From Betaproteobacteria bacterium UBA2592 (GTDB lineage Bacteria > Pseudomonadota > Gammaproteobacteria > Burkholderiales > Rhodocyclaceae): a stretch of DNA of 64,000 nucleotides. Positions 51,830 through 61,483 of the stretch are shown one piece after another (position 1 is the stretch's first letter; every line of letters starts with the position of its first letter). A program made the translations under genes and the position numbers. Under the pieces are notes generated by a model. That model was not told the DNA's origin. It ran no database searches and saw nothing but the letters and a program-made list of their open reading frames with translations. The stretch covers positions 23,577-87,576 of the forward strand of contig DDKS01000040.1 of the NCBI GenBank assembly GCA_002340095.1, given 5' to 3'.

Positions 51830-54800
51830 CCCCACCCGCCCCTCCCCAAAAGACCCTGCGGCATGTACTGCTGCTGCCCCTACTGGGCCTGGTCTGCCTG
51901 TTCTTCCTCTGTGTCGGCGCCATCTCCACGATCCAGAGCGGCCGGATGCTGGAGAAACAGACCGAACACCAGGCCCAGACCATCCTGGAAGCCATCCAGG
52001 GCGCCCTGGAGGTATCCCGGGACCCCCTGGAACTGCAACGCCAGGTCACGGTGATTGGCGGCGAACGGCAGATCAAGAGCATCAGTGTTGCCCTGGCCGT
52101 CCCCACCCGGATCATCGCCAGCACCCGCCACGCCTGGCTGGGACGGCACCTGGACGACATTCCCCAGCAGGAAGAGCTGAAGGCCCTGCGTCAGGTGCTG
52201 CGCGAGGGCGGACGCCTGACCCTGCGCCACGAAAGCCCGCCCACCTGGCAGTTCGTCGGGGAGATTTCCCTCACCAACACCCAGCAGGCCACCGGTCAGC
52301 CACTCCGGGCGGCCGTCTCCGTGGTGCTCGATGCGGCTCCCGCCCTGGCGCTGCAGCAGCGCCACATCCTGTTCCTGCTGCTGGCCATGGCTCTGGTCCT
52401 GGCCGGCGCCGCCCTGGTCACCTGGCGACTGCTCAAGCGCCACGTCATCATGCCGGTGGAAACCATGGCGGAGGCTGTCTGCCTGCGAGCCCGGGGCCAT
52501 GACGGGGTACGCATTCCGATCCAGGCCGATGACGAGATCGGCATGCTCGGTCGCGCCCTCAATACCTTGCTCGAAGCGGAAGAGGCGGCGCAGCAGCGTT
52601 CCAGCCAGGAACAGGCCCTGGCCCGCACCCTGTTCAGCCTGCATGCCCAGGCCCCCGGCCAACCCGAGGCGACGACTCTGGAGCAGGCCCTCGAAGGCGC
52701 CATGGAACTCACCCAGAGCCACTACGGCCGGATCCTCGTCCAAAACGAATGCGGCGAAGCGAGCGGGGTCGAAAGGGGCACCGGGCAACCCGGCTGTCGC
52801 ATCGAGATCGAAGAGGAGGAGCGGCTCTGCCTGAGCCTGGAACTCGGCGGCAAGCCCCAGGGCTACGACCAGGATGATGACCGCCGGGCCCGCCATGTGG
52901 CCAGCGAGACCTGGCAGATCCTGCGCCGCCAGCGTCTGGACAAGGCGCTCAAGGACGCCGATGCCCGCTTCCGGCGCATGATCGAGACCACCCAGGAAGG
53001 GGTCTGGATCTTCGACGAGGAACTACGGGTCACTTACGCCAATCAGCGCACCTGCGACATGCTGCGCTTCCCCCTGGAACGCATGCTCGGTCGACCGGTG
53101 ACTGACTTCATCCCGGCCGCAGAAGAGGATGACCACCGGCACCAGATGGAACTGCGCCGCCAGGGAGTGGCCACCGTCTATGAACGGCGCTTCCTGCGCG
53201 GCGATGGCAGCCTGCTATGGTGCCTGGTCTCCGCCTCCCCCATGTTCGACGACGACGGGCGCTTTGCCGGTTCCTTCGCCATGCTCGGGGACATCAGCCA
53301 GATCAAGCGGACCGAGGAGGAGTTGAAGCTGGCCGCCCACGTCTATGACGACAGCCCCAACGCCATCGCCATCACCGACGCCCAGTTCCGGGTCCATTCG
53401 GTCAACGCGGCCTTCACCAAGATCACCGGCTTCTCGGCAGCGGAAACCCTGGGCCGGCCGGCCGCCTTCCTGGACAACCGGCTGCGGCAGCAGTGTGCCC
53501 GCCTGGCCCCCGGAGAACGCTGGCAAGGGGAAATCTGGAACCAGCGCAAGTCCGGCGAGACCTACCCGGAATGGCTCAGTGTCTCCCCAGTCACCGACAG
53601 CCGGGGCCGGACCACCCACTATGTAGCCATCATCGCCGACCTTACCGAGCGCAAGGAAGCCGAGTCCCGCATCGACTATCTGGCCAACCACGATCCCCTC
53701 ACCGGCCTACCCAACCGGCTGCTGTTTCAGAGCCGCACCGACCAGGCCCTAAGCATGGCGATGGAGCAAAACCACCAGGCCGCCCTGCTGCTGCTCAACG
53801 TGGACCGTTTCAAGACCATCAACGATTCCCTCGGCCACCAGGTGGGCGACGCCCTGCTGGTGGAAATCGCCCATCGCCTGCAGGCGCGACTGGGCAAGGC
53901 CGACGTCTTGAGCCGCCAGGGAGGCGACGAATTCCTCATCCTCCTGAGCGAGGTGGCGGATGTGGACGAGGCCGGCCAGTTCACCCAGGGACTGTTGGCC
54001 AGCCTGACGGAACCCTTCCGGCAGCAGCAGCAGGAACTCCAGATTTCCGCCTCGGTCGGCCTGGCCCTTTTCCCCGGCGACGGCCACAACTTCGCCGAAC
54101 TGCTGCCCCGGGCAGACTCGGCCATGCGCCAGGCCAAAGCGAGCGGCCGCAACACCTTCCGCTTTTACCGCAGTGCGATGAGTTCCGACGCCCTGGCCCG
54201 CCTGCAACTGGAAAACGCCCTGCGCGAAAGCCTGGTGCAGCAGCATTTCGAGCTCCATTATCAGCCCCTGGTCCAGTGCGACAGCGGCCAGGTGCTCGGT
54301 GTCGAGGCCCTGCTGCGCTGGCCTCACCCCGACCAGGGCATGATCTCCCCGGCCCGCTTCATCCCCCTGGCAGAGGAAAGCGGCCTGATCGTGCCCCTGG
54401 GAGCCTGGGTCCTGCAGGAAGCCTGCCGCCAGGCCCGGCACTGGCTCGACCAGGGCCTTGAATTGCGTGTGGCGGTCAACCTCTCCTCGGTTCAGTTCAA
54501 GCGCGGGGATCTGGTGGCCACCGTGCGCCAGGCCCTGGAACGCCATGGTCTACCCGGCACCCGGCTGGAACTGGAACTGACCGAATCCATCCTGATCCAG
54601 GACGAGGAAGAAACCCTGGAAACAGTCCGGCAGCTGCGGGAACTGGATATCTTCCTCTCCATCGACGACTTCGGCACCGGCTACTCCAGCCTCGCTTACC
54701 TGCGCCGCCTGCCGGTGCAGAAGCTCAAGATCGACCAGTCCTTCGTGCGCCAGCTGACCGAAAAGGCCGAAGATGCCGCCATCGTCAGCACCATCCTGGC

Positions 54801-54978
54801 CATGGCCCGTCAGCTCGGGCTGCAGACCGTGGCCGAAGGGGTGGAAACCCGGGAGCAGTATGAATGGCTGCAATCCCGGGGCTGCACGGCAATCCAGGGC
54901 TATTACTTCAGCAAGCCCGTGCCGGCGGCAATCCTTCCCGAACAGATCACCCGCATCCAGAACCAGACCACCCCATGA
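51826..54978 (+). CDS. HAMP-PAS-PAS-GGDEF-EAL cyclic-di-GMP protein
   Basis: The product (1050 aa, GTG start) has TM1 (about 12-34), a periplasmic domain (35-177), TM2 (about 178-200), HAMP (200-255), a linker, PAS1 (about 380-500; ARFRRMIETTQEGVWIF), PAS2 (about 505-625), GGDEF (625-790) and EAL (800-1045). GGDEF is intact at 699-703 (SRQGGDEF). The EAL motif at 827-829 (VEALLRW) and DDFGTGYSSL look active. The cyclase inhibitory RxxD site reads GKAD, so feedback inhibition is probably absent. It may both make and degrade c-di-GMP under control of the co-translated binding lipoprotein. Its stop overlaps the kinase start (ATGA). Confidence 0.92.
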   Translation: MTPPAPPQKTLRHVLLLPLLGLVCLFFLCVGAISTIQSGRMLEKQTEHQAQTILEAIQGALEVSRDPLELQRQVTVIGGERQIKSISVALAVPTRIIASTRHAWLGRHLDDIPQQEELKALRQVLREGGRLTLRHESPPTWQFVGEISLTNTQQATGQPLRAAVSVVLDAAPALALQQRHILFLLLAMALVLAGAALVTWRLLKRHVIMPVETMAEAVCLRARGHDGVRIPIQADDEIGMLGRALNTLLEAEEAAQQRSSQEQALARTLFSLHAQAPGQPEATTLEQALEGAMELTQSHYGRILVQNECGEASGVERGTGQPGCRIEIEEEERLCLSLELGGKPQGYDQDDDRRARHVASETWQILRRQRLDKALKDADARFRRMIETTQEGVWIFDEELRVTYANQRTCDMLRFPLERMLGRPVTDFIPAAEEDDHRHQMELRRQGVATVYERRFLRGDGSLLWCLVSASPMFDDDGRFAGSFAMLGDISQIKRTEEELKLAAHVYDDSPNAIAITDAQFRVHSVNAAFTKITGFSAAETLGRPAAFLDNRLRQQCARLAPGERWQGEIWNQRKSGETYPEWLSVSPVTDSRGRTTHYVAIIADLTERKEAESRIDYLANHDPLTGLPNRLLFQSRTDQALSMAMEQNHQAALLLLNVDRFKTINDSLGHQVGDALLVEIAHRLQARLGKADVLSRQGGDEFLILLSEVADVDEAGQFTQGLLASLTEPFRQQQQELQISASVGLALFPGDGHNFAELLPRADSAMRQAKASGRNTFRFYRSAMSSDALARLQLENALRESLVQQHFELHYQPLVQCDSGQVLGVEALLRWPHPDQGMISPARFIPLAEESGLIVPLGAWVLQEACRQARHWLDQGLELRVAVNLSSVQFKRGDLVATVRQALERHGLPGTRLELELTESILIQDEEETLETVRQLRELDIFLSIDDFGTGYSSLAYLRRLPVQKLKIDQSFVRQLTEKAEDAAIVSTILAMARQLGLQTVAEGVETREQYEWLQSRGCTAIQGYYFSKPVPAAILPEQITRIQNQTTP

Positions 54979-57512
54979 AAGCCCTGTCATCGATCCGGAA
55001 CCTGGGCATCCGCACCAAACTCATCCTGCTCTTCGTCCTGATCAAGGTCATCCCCCTCGTCCTGCTCGCCCTGCTGGCCTGGGAAGGAGTCACCTACCTG
55101 GGCAGCCAGGTTTCCGGGGAAACCGATGCCCTGACCGTCCAGGTACGGGACACGGTAGCCGACATGGGCAAGACCTTTTCCAAAGAGGCCGAACGCGCCC
55201 TCAACGCCCGGGCCCGGGAAGAGCTCGAACGGCTCACTACCGACACTGCCCGGGCGGTAGCCGACTTTCTGTACGACCGGGACCAGGACGTGCTGCTGGC
55301 CGCCCAGCTGGAACCTTCCGAAAGCGCTTACCGCAGCTTCCTCCTGCACCGCCAACGCAAGCTCGTGGACCCCGGCCAATGGGAGCTGGCTGCGGACGGC
55401 AAGTCCTGGGTCCTCCAGGAAACCCGCACCGTCCCCCAGCGCCGGGTGGAGCCCGGCAATCCGGAAAACCGCCAGGACTTCCATTACCGCGTGCCGGAAA
55501 CCGTGCTGCGCCAGCGTCCGGCCCCCCTCTTCCATGAAATCACCTTCGTCGGCCCGGATGGCCGGGAAAGACTCAAGGTCAGCGCCACCGGCCTCTTGCC
55601 CCGGGACCTGCGCGACGTATCCCGCCGGGAGAACACCTACGCCCGGGCGGAAACCTACTTTGCCGACCTCAAGCAGCTCAAGCCAGGTGAAATCTATGTT
55701 TCGGATGTGATCGGCCCCTATGTGCCATCCCGCATCATTGGTCCCGTGACTCCGGACAAAGCCAGAAGCCTGGGCATTCCCTTCGAACCGGAGAAGGAGG
55801 CCTACGCCGGCCGGGAAAATCCCAGGGGCAAACGCTTCCAGGGCATCGTGCGCTGGGCCACCCCGGTGGTGAAGGACGGCCGGATCACCGGCTACGTGAC
55901 CCTGGCCCTGGATCACAGCCATATCATGAGCTTCACCGACAACCTGATGCCCACGGACCGGCGCTACACGGCCATTGCCGATGCCACCGAAGGCAATTAC
56001 GCCTTCATCTGGGATTATCAGGACCGCTCCATCGCCCACCCGCGCCACCACTCCATCGTGGGATTCGACCCGGCCACCGGCGAGTACGCCGTGCCCTGGC
56101 TGGAAGCCTCCCTCTACGAAGGCTGGCAAGAGAGCGGCAAACCCCTGCGCCAGTACCTGGCAGACATCCCCCCCTTCGATCGCCAGACCCGGGAAAAGAA
56201 ACCCGCCCAAGCCTTGACCCAGGCCGGCAACCTGGGGCTGGAATGCCGTTACCTGAACTTCGCCCCCCAGTGCCAGGGCTGGCACGATCTGACCCAGTTC
56301 GGCGGCTCCGGCTCCTTCCTGATCCTGTGGAGCGGTGTCTGGAAGCTCACCACCGCCGCCACCATCCCCTATTACACGGGCAAGTACGGCGACACCCCCC
56401 GGGGCTTCGGCTACGTCACCATCGGCGCCAACATCGACGACTTCCAGAAGCCCGCGCAGCAGACGGCCAGGCTGATGGAGGCCCGCGTCCAGGAGTTCGG
56501 CGAGCAGATGAAGGCACAACAGGCCAGCCTGCGGGACATGATCGAATCCTCGATGACCCGCACCGCTACCAGCCTCACCGTCTCCACCCTGCTGATGATC
56601 GCCCTGGTAGTGGCCATCGCCATCTGGCTGGCCTCCATGCTCACCCGGCGCATCACCGACCTGATCGGCGGCCTGGGCCGCATCGAGGGCGGCGACTACG
56701 CCTTCCGCTTCCCCCACACGGCGGACGACGAGCTGGGCCGGCTGAACGACTCCCTCAACCGCATGGCCGACAGCGTGCAGGAATCCTTCGCCCGCCTGGA
56801 GCAGGCCAAACAGGAAGCCGAGCAGGCCAGCCTGATGAAGAGCGACTTCCTGGCGCGCATGTCCCACGAACTGCGCACCCCCCTGAACGGCATCCTGGGC
56901 TTTTCCGAACTGATCCGGCTGGACGCCCCCACCGAGGAAATCCGCGAACAGGCCCAGACCATCTTCCAGAGCGGCGAACACCTGCTGCGCCTGGTCAACG
57001 ACATCCTCGACCTGGCCAAGATCGAAGCCGGTCACATGAGCCTGGAAAGCATTCCCATGGATCTGCCAGCCCTGCTCGAAGAAGTGGCCAGCCTGCACCG
57101 GGCCGCCGCGCGGCAGAAGGGGCTGGAGCTCGACCTGGACGCAGACCCCGCCCTGCCCCGCACCTACCGCGGCGACCCCACCCGCCTGCGTCAGGTCATC
57201 AACAATCTGCTCAACAACGCCGTGAAATTCACCGACAGCGGCCGCGTCAGCCTCGCTGCCCGGGTCGAAACCGGACGGCTGGTGTTCCAGGTGCGCGACA
57301 CCGGCCCCGGCATCCCGCCGGAAGCCCAGGCCATCATCTTCGAGAAGTTCCGCCAGGCATCCAGCTTCATCACCCGGAAACACGGCGGCAGCGGCCTGGG
57401 CCTCGCCCTGGTGCGGGAACTGGTGACGCTGATGGGCGGCGACATCACCCTCGAATCCACCCCGGGCCAGGGTGCCCGCTTCGAGTTCTGGCTGCCCCTG
57501 GACCAGGACTGA
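54975..57512 (+). CDS. Membrane sensor histidine kinase (periplasmic sensor-HAMP-HisKA-HATPase)
   Basis: The product (845 aa) has TM1 (about 13-41), a very large periplasmic region (about 42-530) resembling double-Cache sensors (ITGYVTLALDHSHIM, then FIWDYQDRSIAHPRHHSIVG), TM2 (533-557), HAMP (558-610) and a coiled linker. The kinase core has phospho-His631 in LARMSHELRTPLNGILGFS, N box NLLNNAVKFTDSG, G1 DTGPGIPPEAQ and G2 GGSGLGLALV. It carries no receiver or HPt. The ATG overlaps the GGDEF-EAL stop. The likely partner is the convergent single-domain receiver 75 bp downstream. Confidence 0.92.
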   Translation: MKALSSIRNLGIRTKLILLFVLIKVIPLVLLALLAWEGVTYLGSQVSGETDALTVQVRDTVADMGKTFSKEAERALNARAREELERLTTDTARAVADFLYDRDQDVLLAAQLEPSESAYRSFLLHRQRKLVDPGQWELAADGKSWVLQETRTVPQRRVEPGNPENRQDFHYRVPETVLRQRPAPLFHEITFVGPDGRERLKVSATGLLPRDLRDVSRRENTYARAETYFADLKQLKPGEIYVSDVIGPYVPSRIIGPVTPDKARSLGIPFEPEKEAYAGRENPRGKRFQGIVRWATPVVKDGRITGYVTLALDHSHIMSFTDNLMPTDRRYTAIADATEGNYAFIWDYQDRSIAHPRHHSIVGFDPATGEYAVPWLEASLYEGWQESGKPLRQYLADIPPFDRQTREKKPAQALTQAGNLGLECRYLNFAPQCQGWHDLTQFGGSGSFLILWSGVWKLTTAATIPYYTGKYGDTPRGFGYVTIGANIDDFQKPAQQTARLMEARVQEFGEQMKAQQASLRDMIESSMTRTATSLTVSTLLMIALVVAIAIWLASMLTRRITDLIGGLGRIEGGDYAFRFPHTADDELGRLNDSLNRMADSVQESFARLEQAKQEAEQASLMKSDFLARMSHELRTPLNGILGFSELIRLDAPTEEIREQAQTIFQSGEHLLRLVNDILDLAKIEAGHMSLESIPMDLPALLEEVASLHRAAARQKGLELDLDADPALPRTYRGDPTRLRQVINNLLNNAVKFTDSGRVSLAARVETGRLVFQVRDTGPGIPPEAQAIIFEKFRQASSFITRKHGGSGLGLALVRELVTLMGGDITLESTPGQGARFEFWLPLDQD

Positions 57513-57534
57513 GGGGCGGGAGCCGCAAAGACCA

Positions 57535-57554
57535 AGGGCCCCTTGCGGGGCCCT
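57535..57554. terminator. Bidirectional hairpin between kinase and receiver genes
   Basis: AGGGCCCC-TTGC-GGGGCCCT is a perfect 8-bp stem with a 4-base loop, midway between the convergent stops at 57512 and 57587. It is symmetric, so it can act in both directions; no T run follows either arm. Confidence 0.6.
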
Positions 57555-57586
57555 CGGTCGCTGCGCCAGGAACCCCGGCCGGGGGC

Positions 57587-57940
57587 TCAGTCCGGCAACT
57601 TGGCCGTCAACGCCTCCATGGTCACCGGCTTGATCACGATGTCGTTGAAACCGGCGCTCATGATGCGTGCCTTCTCCGACTCCAGGGCGTGGGCCGTGTA
57701 GGCCACCACATGCAGCCCCTGGGTGGCTTCCATCTGGCGGATGCGGCGACACACCTCCTCCCCGTCGATGCCGGGCATGCTGATGTCCAGCAGCACGTAA
57801 TCGAACGCGGCGGATTCGAGTTTTTCCAGGGCGGAATAGCCATTGTCGGCCTCTTCCACCCTCCAGCCGCGTTTCTGCAGCATGGCGCTTGCCAGCTTGC
57901 GATTCACCAGATTGTCGTCCACCACCAGCACGCGCTTCAT
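57587..57940 (-). CDS. Single-domain response regulator (receiver only)
   Basis: The product (117 aa) is one REC domain: VLVVDDNLVNRKLASAML with the acidic pair, phospho-acceptor Asp52 in YVLLDISMPG, Thr82 in VVAYTAHA and Lys104 in IVIKPV. There is no output domain. The sequence is most like the REC domains at the C-termini of hybrid kinases (DNxVNRxxA), suggesting it is a detached receiver for the convergent kinase or a phosphotransfer intermediate. ATG 57940 is chosen because the extra upstream residues are not REC-like. Confidence 0.92.
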   Translation of the reverse strand: MKRVLVVDDNLVNRKLASAMLQKRGWRVEEADNGYSALEKLESAAFDYVLLDISMPGIDGEEVCRRIRQMEATQGLHVVAYTAHALESEKARIMSAGFNDIVIKPVTMEALTAKLPD

Positions 57941-58056
57941 GCTTGACGTATTCCTGATTCGAGAGGGGGGCAGCTTAACGTTTACGACAGCCCCTGTCGA
58001 TGCCGGCCTGGCATCCGCTATCATGCCCACCCCGAAACGACAACAAGAGATCCTCC

Positions 58057-60672
58057 ATGAACAGCCCCACCCCTCAGACCATCCGCCTGGCCGACTACAC
58101 GCCGCCCGCCTATCTGGTCCAGCATGTGGACCTGGATGTGGATTTCCAGTCCGAAGGCCAAGAAACCGTCGCCCTGGTCACGGCCCGCATCCACATGGCG
58201 AGGAATCCTGCCGCCCCGGGAGACGGGCGCCTGGAGCTGGACGGGGAGGAGCTGGAAACCCTGAGCGTGCAGGTGGACGGGAAAGCCCATCCCCACACCA
58301 TCACCCCCGGCAAACTCATCCTCGCCGGCCTGCCCGAGGGCTTCATCCTGGAGACCCGGGTGCGCATCCATCCGGATGGCAACACCCGGCTCTCGGGCCT
58401 CTACCGTTCCAGGGACGGCTATTTCACCCAGTGCGAGGCCGAGGGATTCCGCCGCATCACTTGGTTCCCGGATCGGCCTGACGTAATGGCCACCTACCGC
58501 GTCACCCTGCACGCCGACAAGGCTGCCTTCCCGGTGCTGCTCGCCAATGGCAACCCGGTGGCCAGCGGTGAAGAGGCCGGCGGCCGTCATTTCGCCACCT
58601 GGGAAGACCCCTTCAAGAAGCCCTGCTACCTCTTCGCCCTCGTCGCTGCAAAACTGGATGTGCTCAGGGACACCTACACCACCGCCAGCGGCCGTAGCGT
58701 AGCGCTGGCCATCTACGTGGAGCCGGGCAAGCTGGACCAATGCGGTCACGCCATGGCGGCCCTGAAGAAGTCCATGGCCTGGGACGAGCAGCGCTTCGGT
58801 CTGGAATGCGATCTGGACCACTACATGATTGTCGCCGTGGGCGATTTCAACATGGGGGCCATGGAGAACAAGGGCCTCAACATCTTCAACACCAAGTACG
58901 TGCTGGCCCGGTCCGATGTGGCCACCGACATGGATTTCGAGAACATCGACCGGGTCGTGGCCCATGAGTATTTCCACAACTGGACCGGCAACCGCGTCAC
59001 CTGCCGCGACTGGTTCCAGCTCTCCTTGAAGGAGGGCCTCACCGTTTTCCGCGACCAGGAATTCGGCGCCGACCTGCATAACCCCCGAACCGCCCGCATC
59101 CGCGAGGTGCGCAACCTGCGCGCCACCCAGTTTCCCGAGGATGCCGGTCCCATGGCCCACCCGGTCCGGCCCGAAGCCTATGTGGAGATCAACAACTTTT
59201 ACACCGCCACCGTGTATGAAAAGGGGGCCGAGGTGGTGCGCATGATCCAGACCCTGATCGGTCGTGAGTCCTTCCGCGCCGGCATGGACGAATACTTCCG
59301 CCGCCACGACGGCCAGGCCGTGACCTGCGAGGATTTCGTGGCCGCCATGGCCGACGCTTCCGGGGCAGACTTGAGCCAGTTCATGCACTGGTATCAATTC
59401 CCCGGTACCCCGCATGTACAAGTCCGGGGCAGCTACGATGCCGCCAGCCAGTGCTACACCCTGGAGTGCATCCAGTCCAACCCCAAGGCGCCGGATGCAC
59501 CTGCCTACCTGATTCCCATCCGTACCGCCCTGTTCGCCCCGAACGGCCAGGAACTGCCCGACACGGCTCGTACCCTGTTGCTCAATCAACCCTGCCAGAG
59601 CTTCCTGTTCAAGGACGTCCCCGTAGCTCCGGTGCCCTCCTTGCTGCGGGACTTTTCCGCTCCGGTGATCCTGGATTTCCCCTACAGCGACGCCGATCTC
59701 ACCTTGCTCCTGGCCCACGAACCGGACCCCTTCAATGCCTGGGAAGCCGGCCAGCGCTTGGCCTCCCGGCTGATCCTGGATGCCACCGCCCGCATCGTGG
59801 CCGGAGAAAAACCGGTCTGGCCCGACAGCTTCGTGGCAGCCGCCCGCGGCCTGCTCGCCCGGCACCCTGAACGGAGCGCTGCTTTCGTGGCCGAAGCCCT
59901 GACCCTGCCAGGGGAAAGCACGCTGGCCGAAAGTCTGACGGTGGTAGACCCGGAGGCCCTGCATGCCGCCCGCAACGCCCTGCGCCTGCACCTGGCCCGG
60001 GAGCTGGAGGCGGAGCTGCGAGCCACCTATGCTGCCCTGGCCCCCCGGGAGGCCTATCGCTTCAGCGCCGAGGAAGCCGGCCGGCGCGCCCTGCGCAACC
60101 TCTGCCTTGCCTATCTGCTGGAACTGGACACCCCGGACTATCGCCAACTGGCCTGGACCCAGTTCGAGACGGCGGACAACATGACCGACCAGTTCGCCGC
60201 CCTTGCCGCCCTGGCCAACGTCAATGCCCCCGACTGCCCTGAACGGGAGCAGGCCCTGGACGCCTTCTACCAGCACTGGCAGTCCGAAGCCCTGGTGGTG
60301 GATAAATGGCTGGCCGTGCAATCCACCAGCCGTCGCCCCGACACCCTGGCCCGGGTACAGCAACTCACCACTCACCCGGCCTTCTGCCTCACCAATCCCA
60401 ACAAGGTCTATGCCCTTTTGCGCAGTTTTGGCGCCAACCTGGCCCGTTTCCATGCCGCCGACGGGGCAGGCTACCGCTTCCTGGCCGAACAGATCAGGCT
60501 GCTCGACCCCTTGAATCCCCAGGTAGCCGCCCGGCTGGCCCGCTGCTTCGACCGCTGGCGGAAGTTCGACGAACGGCGCCAGAGCCACGCCCGCACCGTC
60601 CTGGAGGCGCTGCGGCAACAACCGGGTCTGTCCCGGGATGTAACCGAGATCGTGGAACGCGCCCTGGCTTGA
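58057..60672 (+). CDS. pepN: Aminopeptidase N
   Basis: The product (871 aa) is an M1 zinc aminopeptidase. The substrate-binding GAMEN motif is at 267-271 (NMGAMENKGLNIF). The zinc site HEYFH is at 303-307, with the third ligand Glu326 in LSLKEGLTVFRDQEF. The proton-donor Tyr is in NNFYTATVYEKGAEVVRM. It removes N-terminal residues from peptides in the cytoplasm. ATG 58057 fits the family start (SPTPQTIRLADYTPPAYLV). A possible -10 TATCAT is at 58019-58024. Confidence 0.96.
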   Translation: MNSPTPQTIRLADYTPPAYLVQHVDLDVDFQSEGQETVALVTARIHMARNPAAPGDGRLELDGEELETLSVQVDGKAHPHTITPGKLILAGLPEGFILETRVRIHPDGNTRLSGLYRSRDGYFTQCEAEGFRRITWFPDRPDVMATYRVTLHADKAAFPVLLANGNPVASGEEAGGRHFATWEDPFKKPCYLFALVAAKLDVLRDTYTTASGRSVALAIYVEPGKLDQCGHAMAALKKSMAWDEQRFGLECDLDHYMIVAVGDFNMGAMENKGLNIFNTKYVLARSDVATDMDFENIDRVVAHEYFHNWTGNRVTCRDWFQLSLKEGLTVFRDQEFGADLHNPRTARIREVRNLRATQFPEDAGPMAHPVRPEAYVEINNFYTATVYEKGAEVVRMIQTLIGRESFRAGMDEYFRRHDGQAVTCEDFVAAMADASGADLSQFMHWYQFPGTPHVQVRGSYDAASQCYTLECIQSNPKAPDAPAYLIPIRTALFAPNGQELPDTARTLLLNQPCQSFLFKDVPVAPVPSLLRDFSAPVILDFPYSDADLTLLLAHEPDPFNAWEAGQRLASRLILDATARIVAGEKPVWPDSFVAAARGLLARHPERSAAFVAEALTLPGESTLAESLTVVDPEALHAARNALRLHLARELEAELRATYAALAPREAYRFSAEEAGRRALRNLCLAYLLELDTPDYRQLAWTQFETADNMTDQFAALAALANVNAPDCPEREQALDAFYQHWQSEALVVDKWLAVQSTSRRPDTLARVQQLTTHPAFCLTNPNKVYALLRSFGANLARFHAADGAGYRFLAEQIRLLDPLNPQVAARLARCFDRWRKFDERRQSHARTVLEALRQQPGLSRDVTEIVERALA

Positions 60673-60692
60673 AGAGCCGCTCCGTCGATGCG

Positions 60693-60719
60693 ACAAGGGG
60701 GCCCCGGAGGCCCCCTTGT
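60693..60719. terminator. Hairpin terminator between pepN and lolA
   Basis: ACAAGGGGGCC and GGCCCCCTTGT form a perfect 11-bp stem around a CCGGA loop, 20 bases after the pepN stop and 28 bases beyond the convergent lolA stop. It is well placed to serve both genes; a short T-rich tail follows on the plus strand. Confidence 0.75.
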
Positions 60720-60747
60720 TCGTCTGCGGCAATACCGATCCGGTGTC

Positions 60748-61362
60748 TTATTCACCGATCACATCGGTGCCCCTGGGCGGGGTGAACTGAAACAGGCTGG
60801 CGGGCAGGACCGGATTGCGCTCCGGCTGGTGGAAGCGCAAGGTGGTGTGCTGGCCGAAGTTGTCGAACATCTCCATGGCCTTGAGCTGGCCGTCCGGAGT
60901 AAAGCCCAGGCGCACCCGGTCGAAGCCGGCCTCCTGGCTCCTGGGCCTGGCCTCGGCCCACTCCAGGCCGTCGCTGCTGCCCCCTTCGCTCAGGTTGAAC
61001 TGGCGCAGGATGTCGCTGCTGCCCGACAGAAGGGCCGCCGGGGTGGCGCCGAGGGCCTGGTCCATTTTCCTGACCGTGACCTGCTCCAGCTCGGGATCGT
61101 GGATCCACACCTTCTGGCCATTGCCCACCATCAGCTGGGGATAGGGACGCTCCACCTCCCAGCGGAACTTGCCCGGTTTCTGGAAGGCGAGCCTGCCGGC
61201 GGAGTACTGCGCCTTGCGGCCGCTCTTGGGCAGCACCGACTGGGAAAACTCGGCGCGGAAACTGCGGGTGCCATCCAGGAACTGCCGCAGCACATCCACT
61301 GCACCGGCCTGGGCCAGCAGGGGCAGGCCGAGGGCGGCCAGCAGGAACAGACGACGTTTCAT
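60748..61362 (-). CDS. lolA: Outer-membrane lipoprotein carrier protein LolA
   Basis: The product (204 aa) has a signal peptide (MKRRLFLLAALGLPLLAQA) and the LolA half-barrel: VLRQFLDGTRSFRAEFSQSV, RLAFQKPGKFRWEVERPYPQ, VGNGQKVWIHDPELEQVTV and LPASLFQFTPPRGTDVI. It receives lipoproteins from LolCDE and hands them to LolB. The frame continues upstream, but ATG 61362 starts the signal peptide. It lies downstream of ftsK, as in E. coli. Confidence 0.95.
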   Translation of the reverse strand: MKRRLFLLAALGLPLLAQAGAVDVLRQFLDGTRSFRAEFSQSVLPKSGRKAQYSAGRLAFQKPGKFRWEVERPYPQLMVGNGQKVWIHDPELEQVTVRKMDQALGATPAALLSGSSDILRQFNLSEGGSSDGLEWAEARPRSQEAGFDRVRLGFTPDGQLKAMEMFDNFGQHTTLRFHQPERNPVLPASLFQFTPPRGTDVIGE

Positions 61363-61483
61363 GGCTCTGATCTCATGGCAAGGGGTGCCAAGTGTGGCAA
61401 AACTGGCGCAGGGATGCTGCACGCTTTTGTAACGCGGGTTTTCGGCAGCGGCAAACTGCGGGAGTGAGTGCGGGCCATGGCGC

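Noticed and set aside
54987..57752. A 921-codon minus-strand frame antisense to the histidine kinase
   Set aside because: Its translation is a Gly/Gln/His-rich antisense product, while the plus strand has intact H, N and G boxes.
58021..60732. A 903-codon minus-strand frame antisense to pepN
   Set aside because: High-GC shadow; PepN has GAMEN and HEYFH on the plus strand, and the frame crosses the pepN-lolA terminator.
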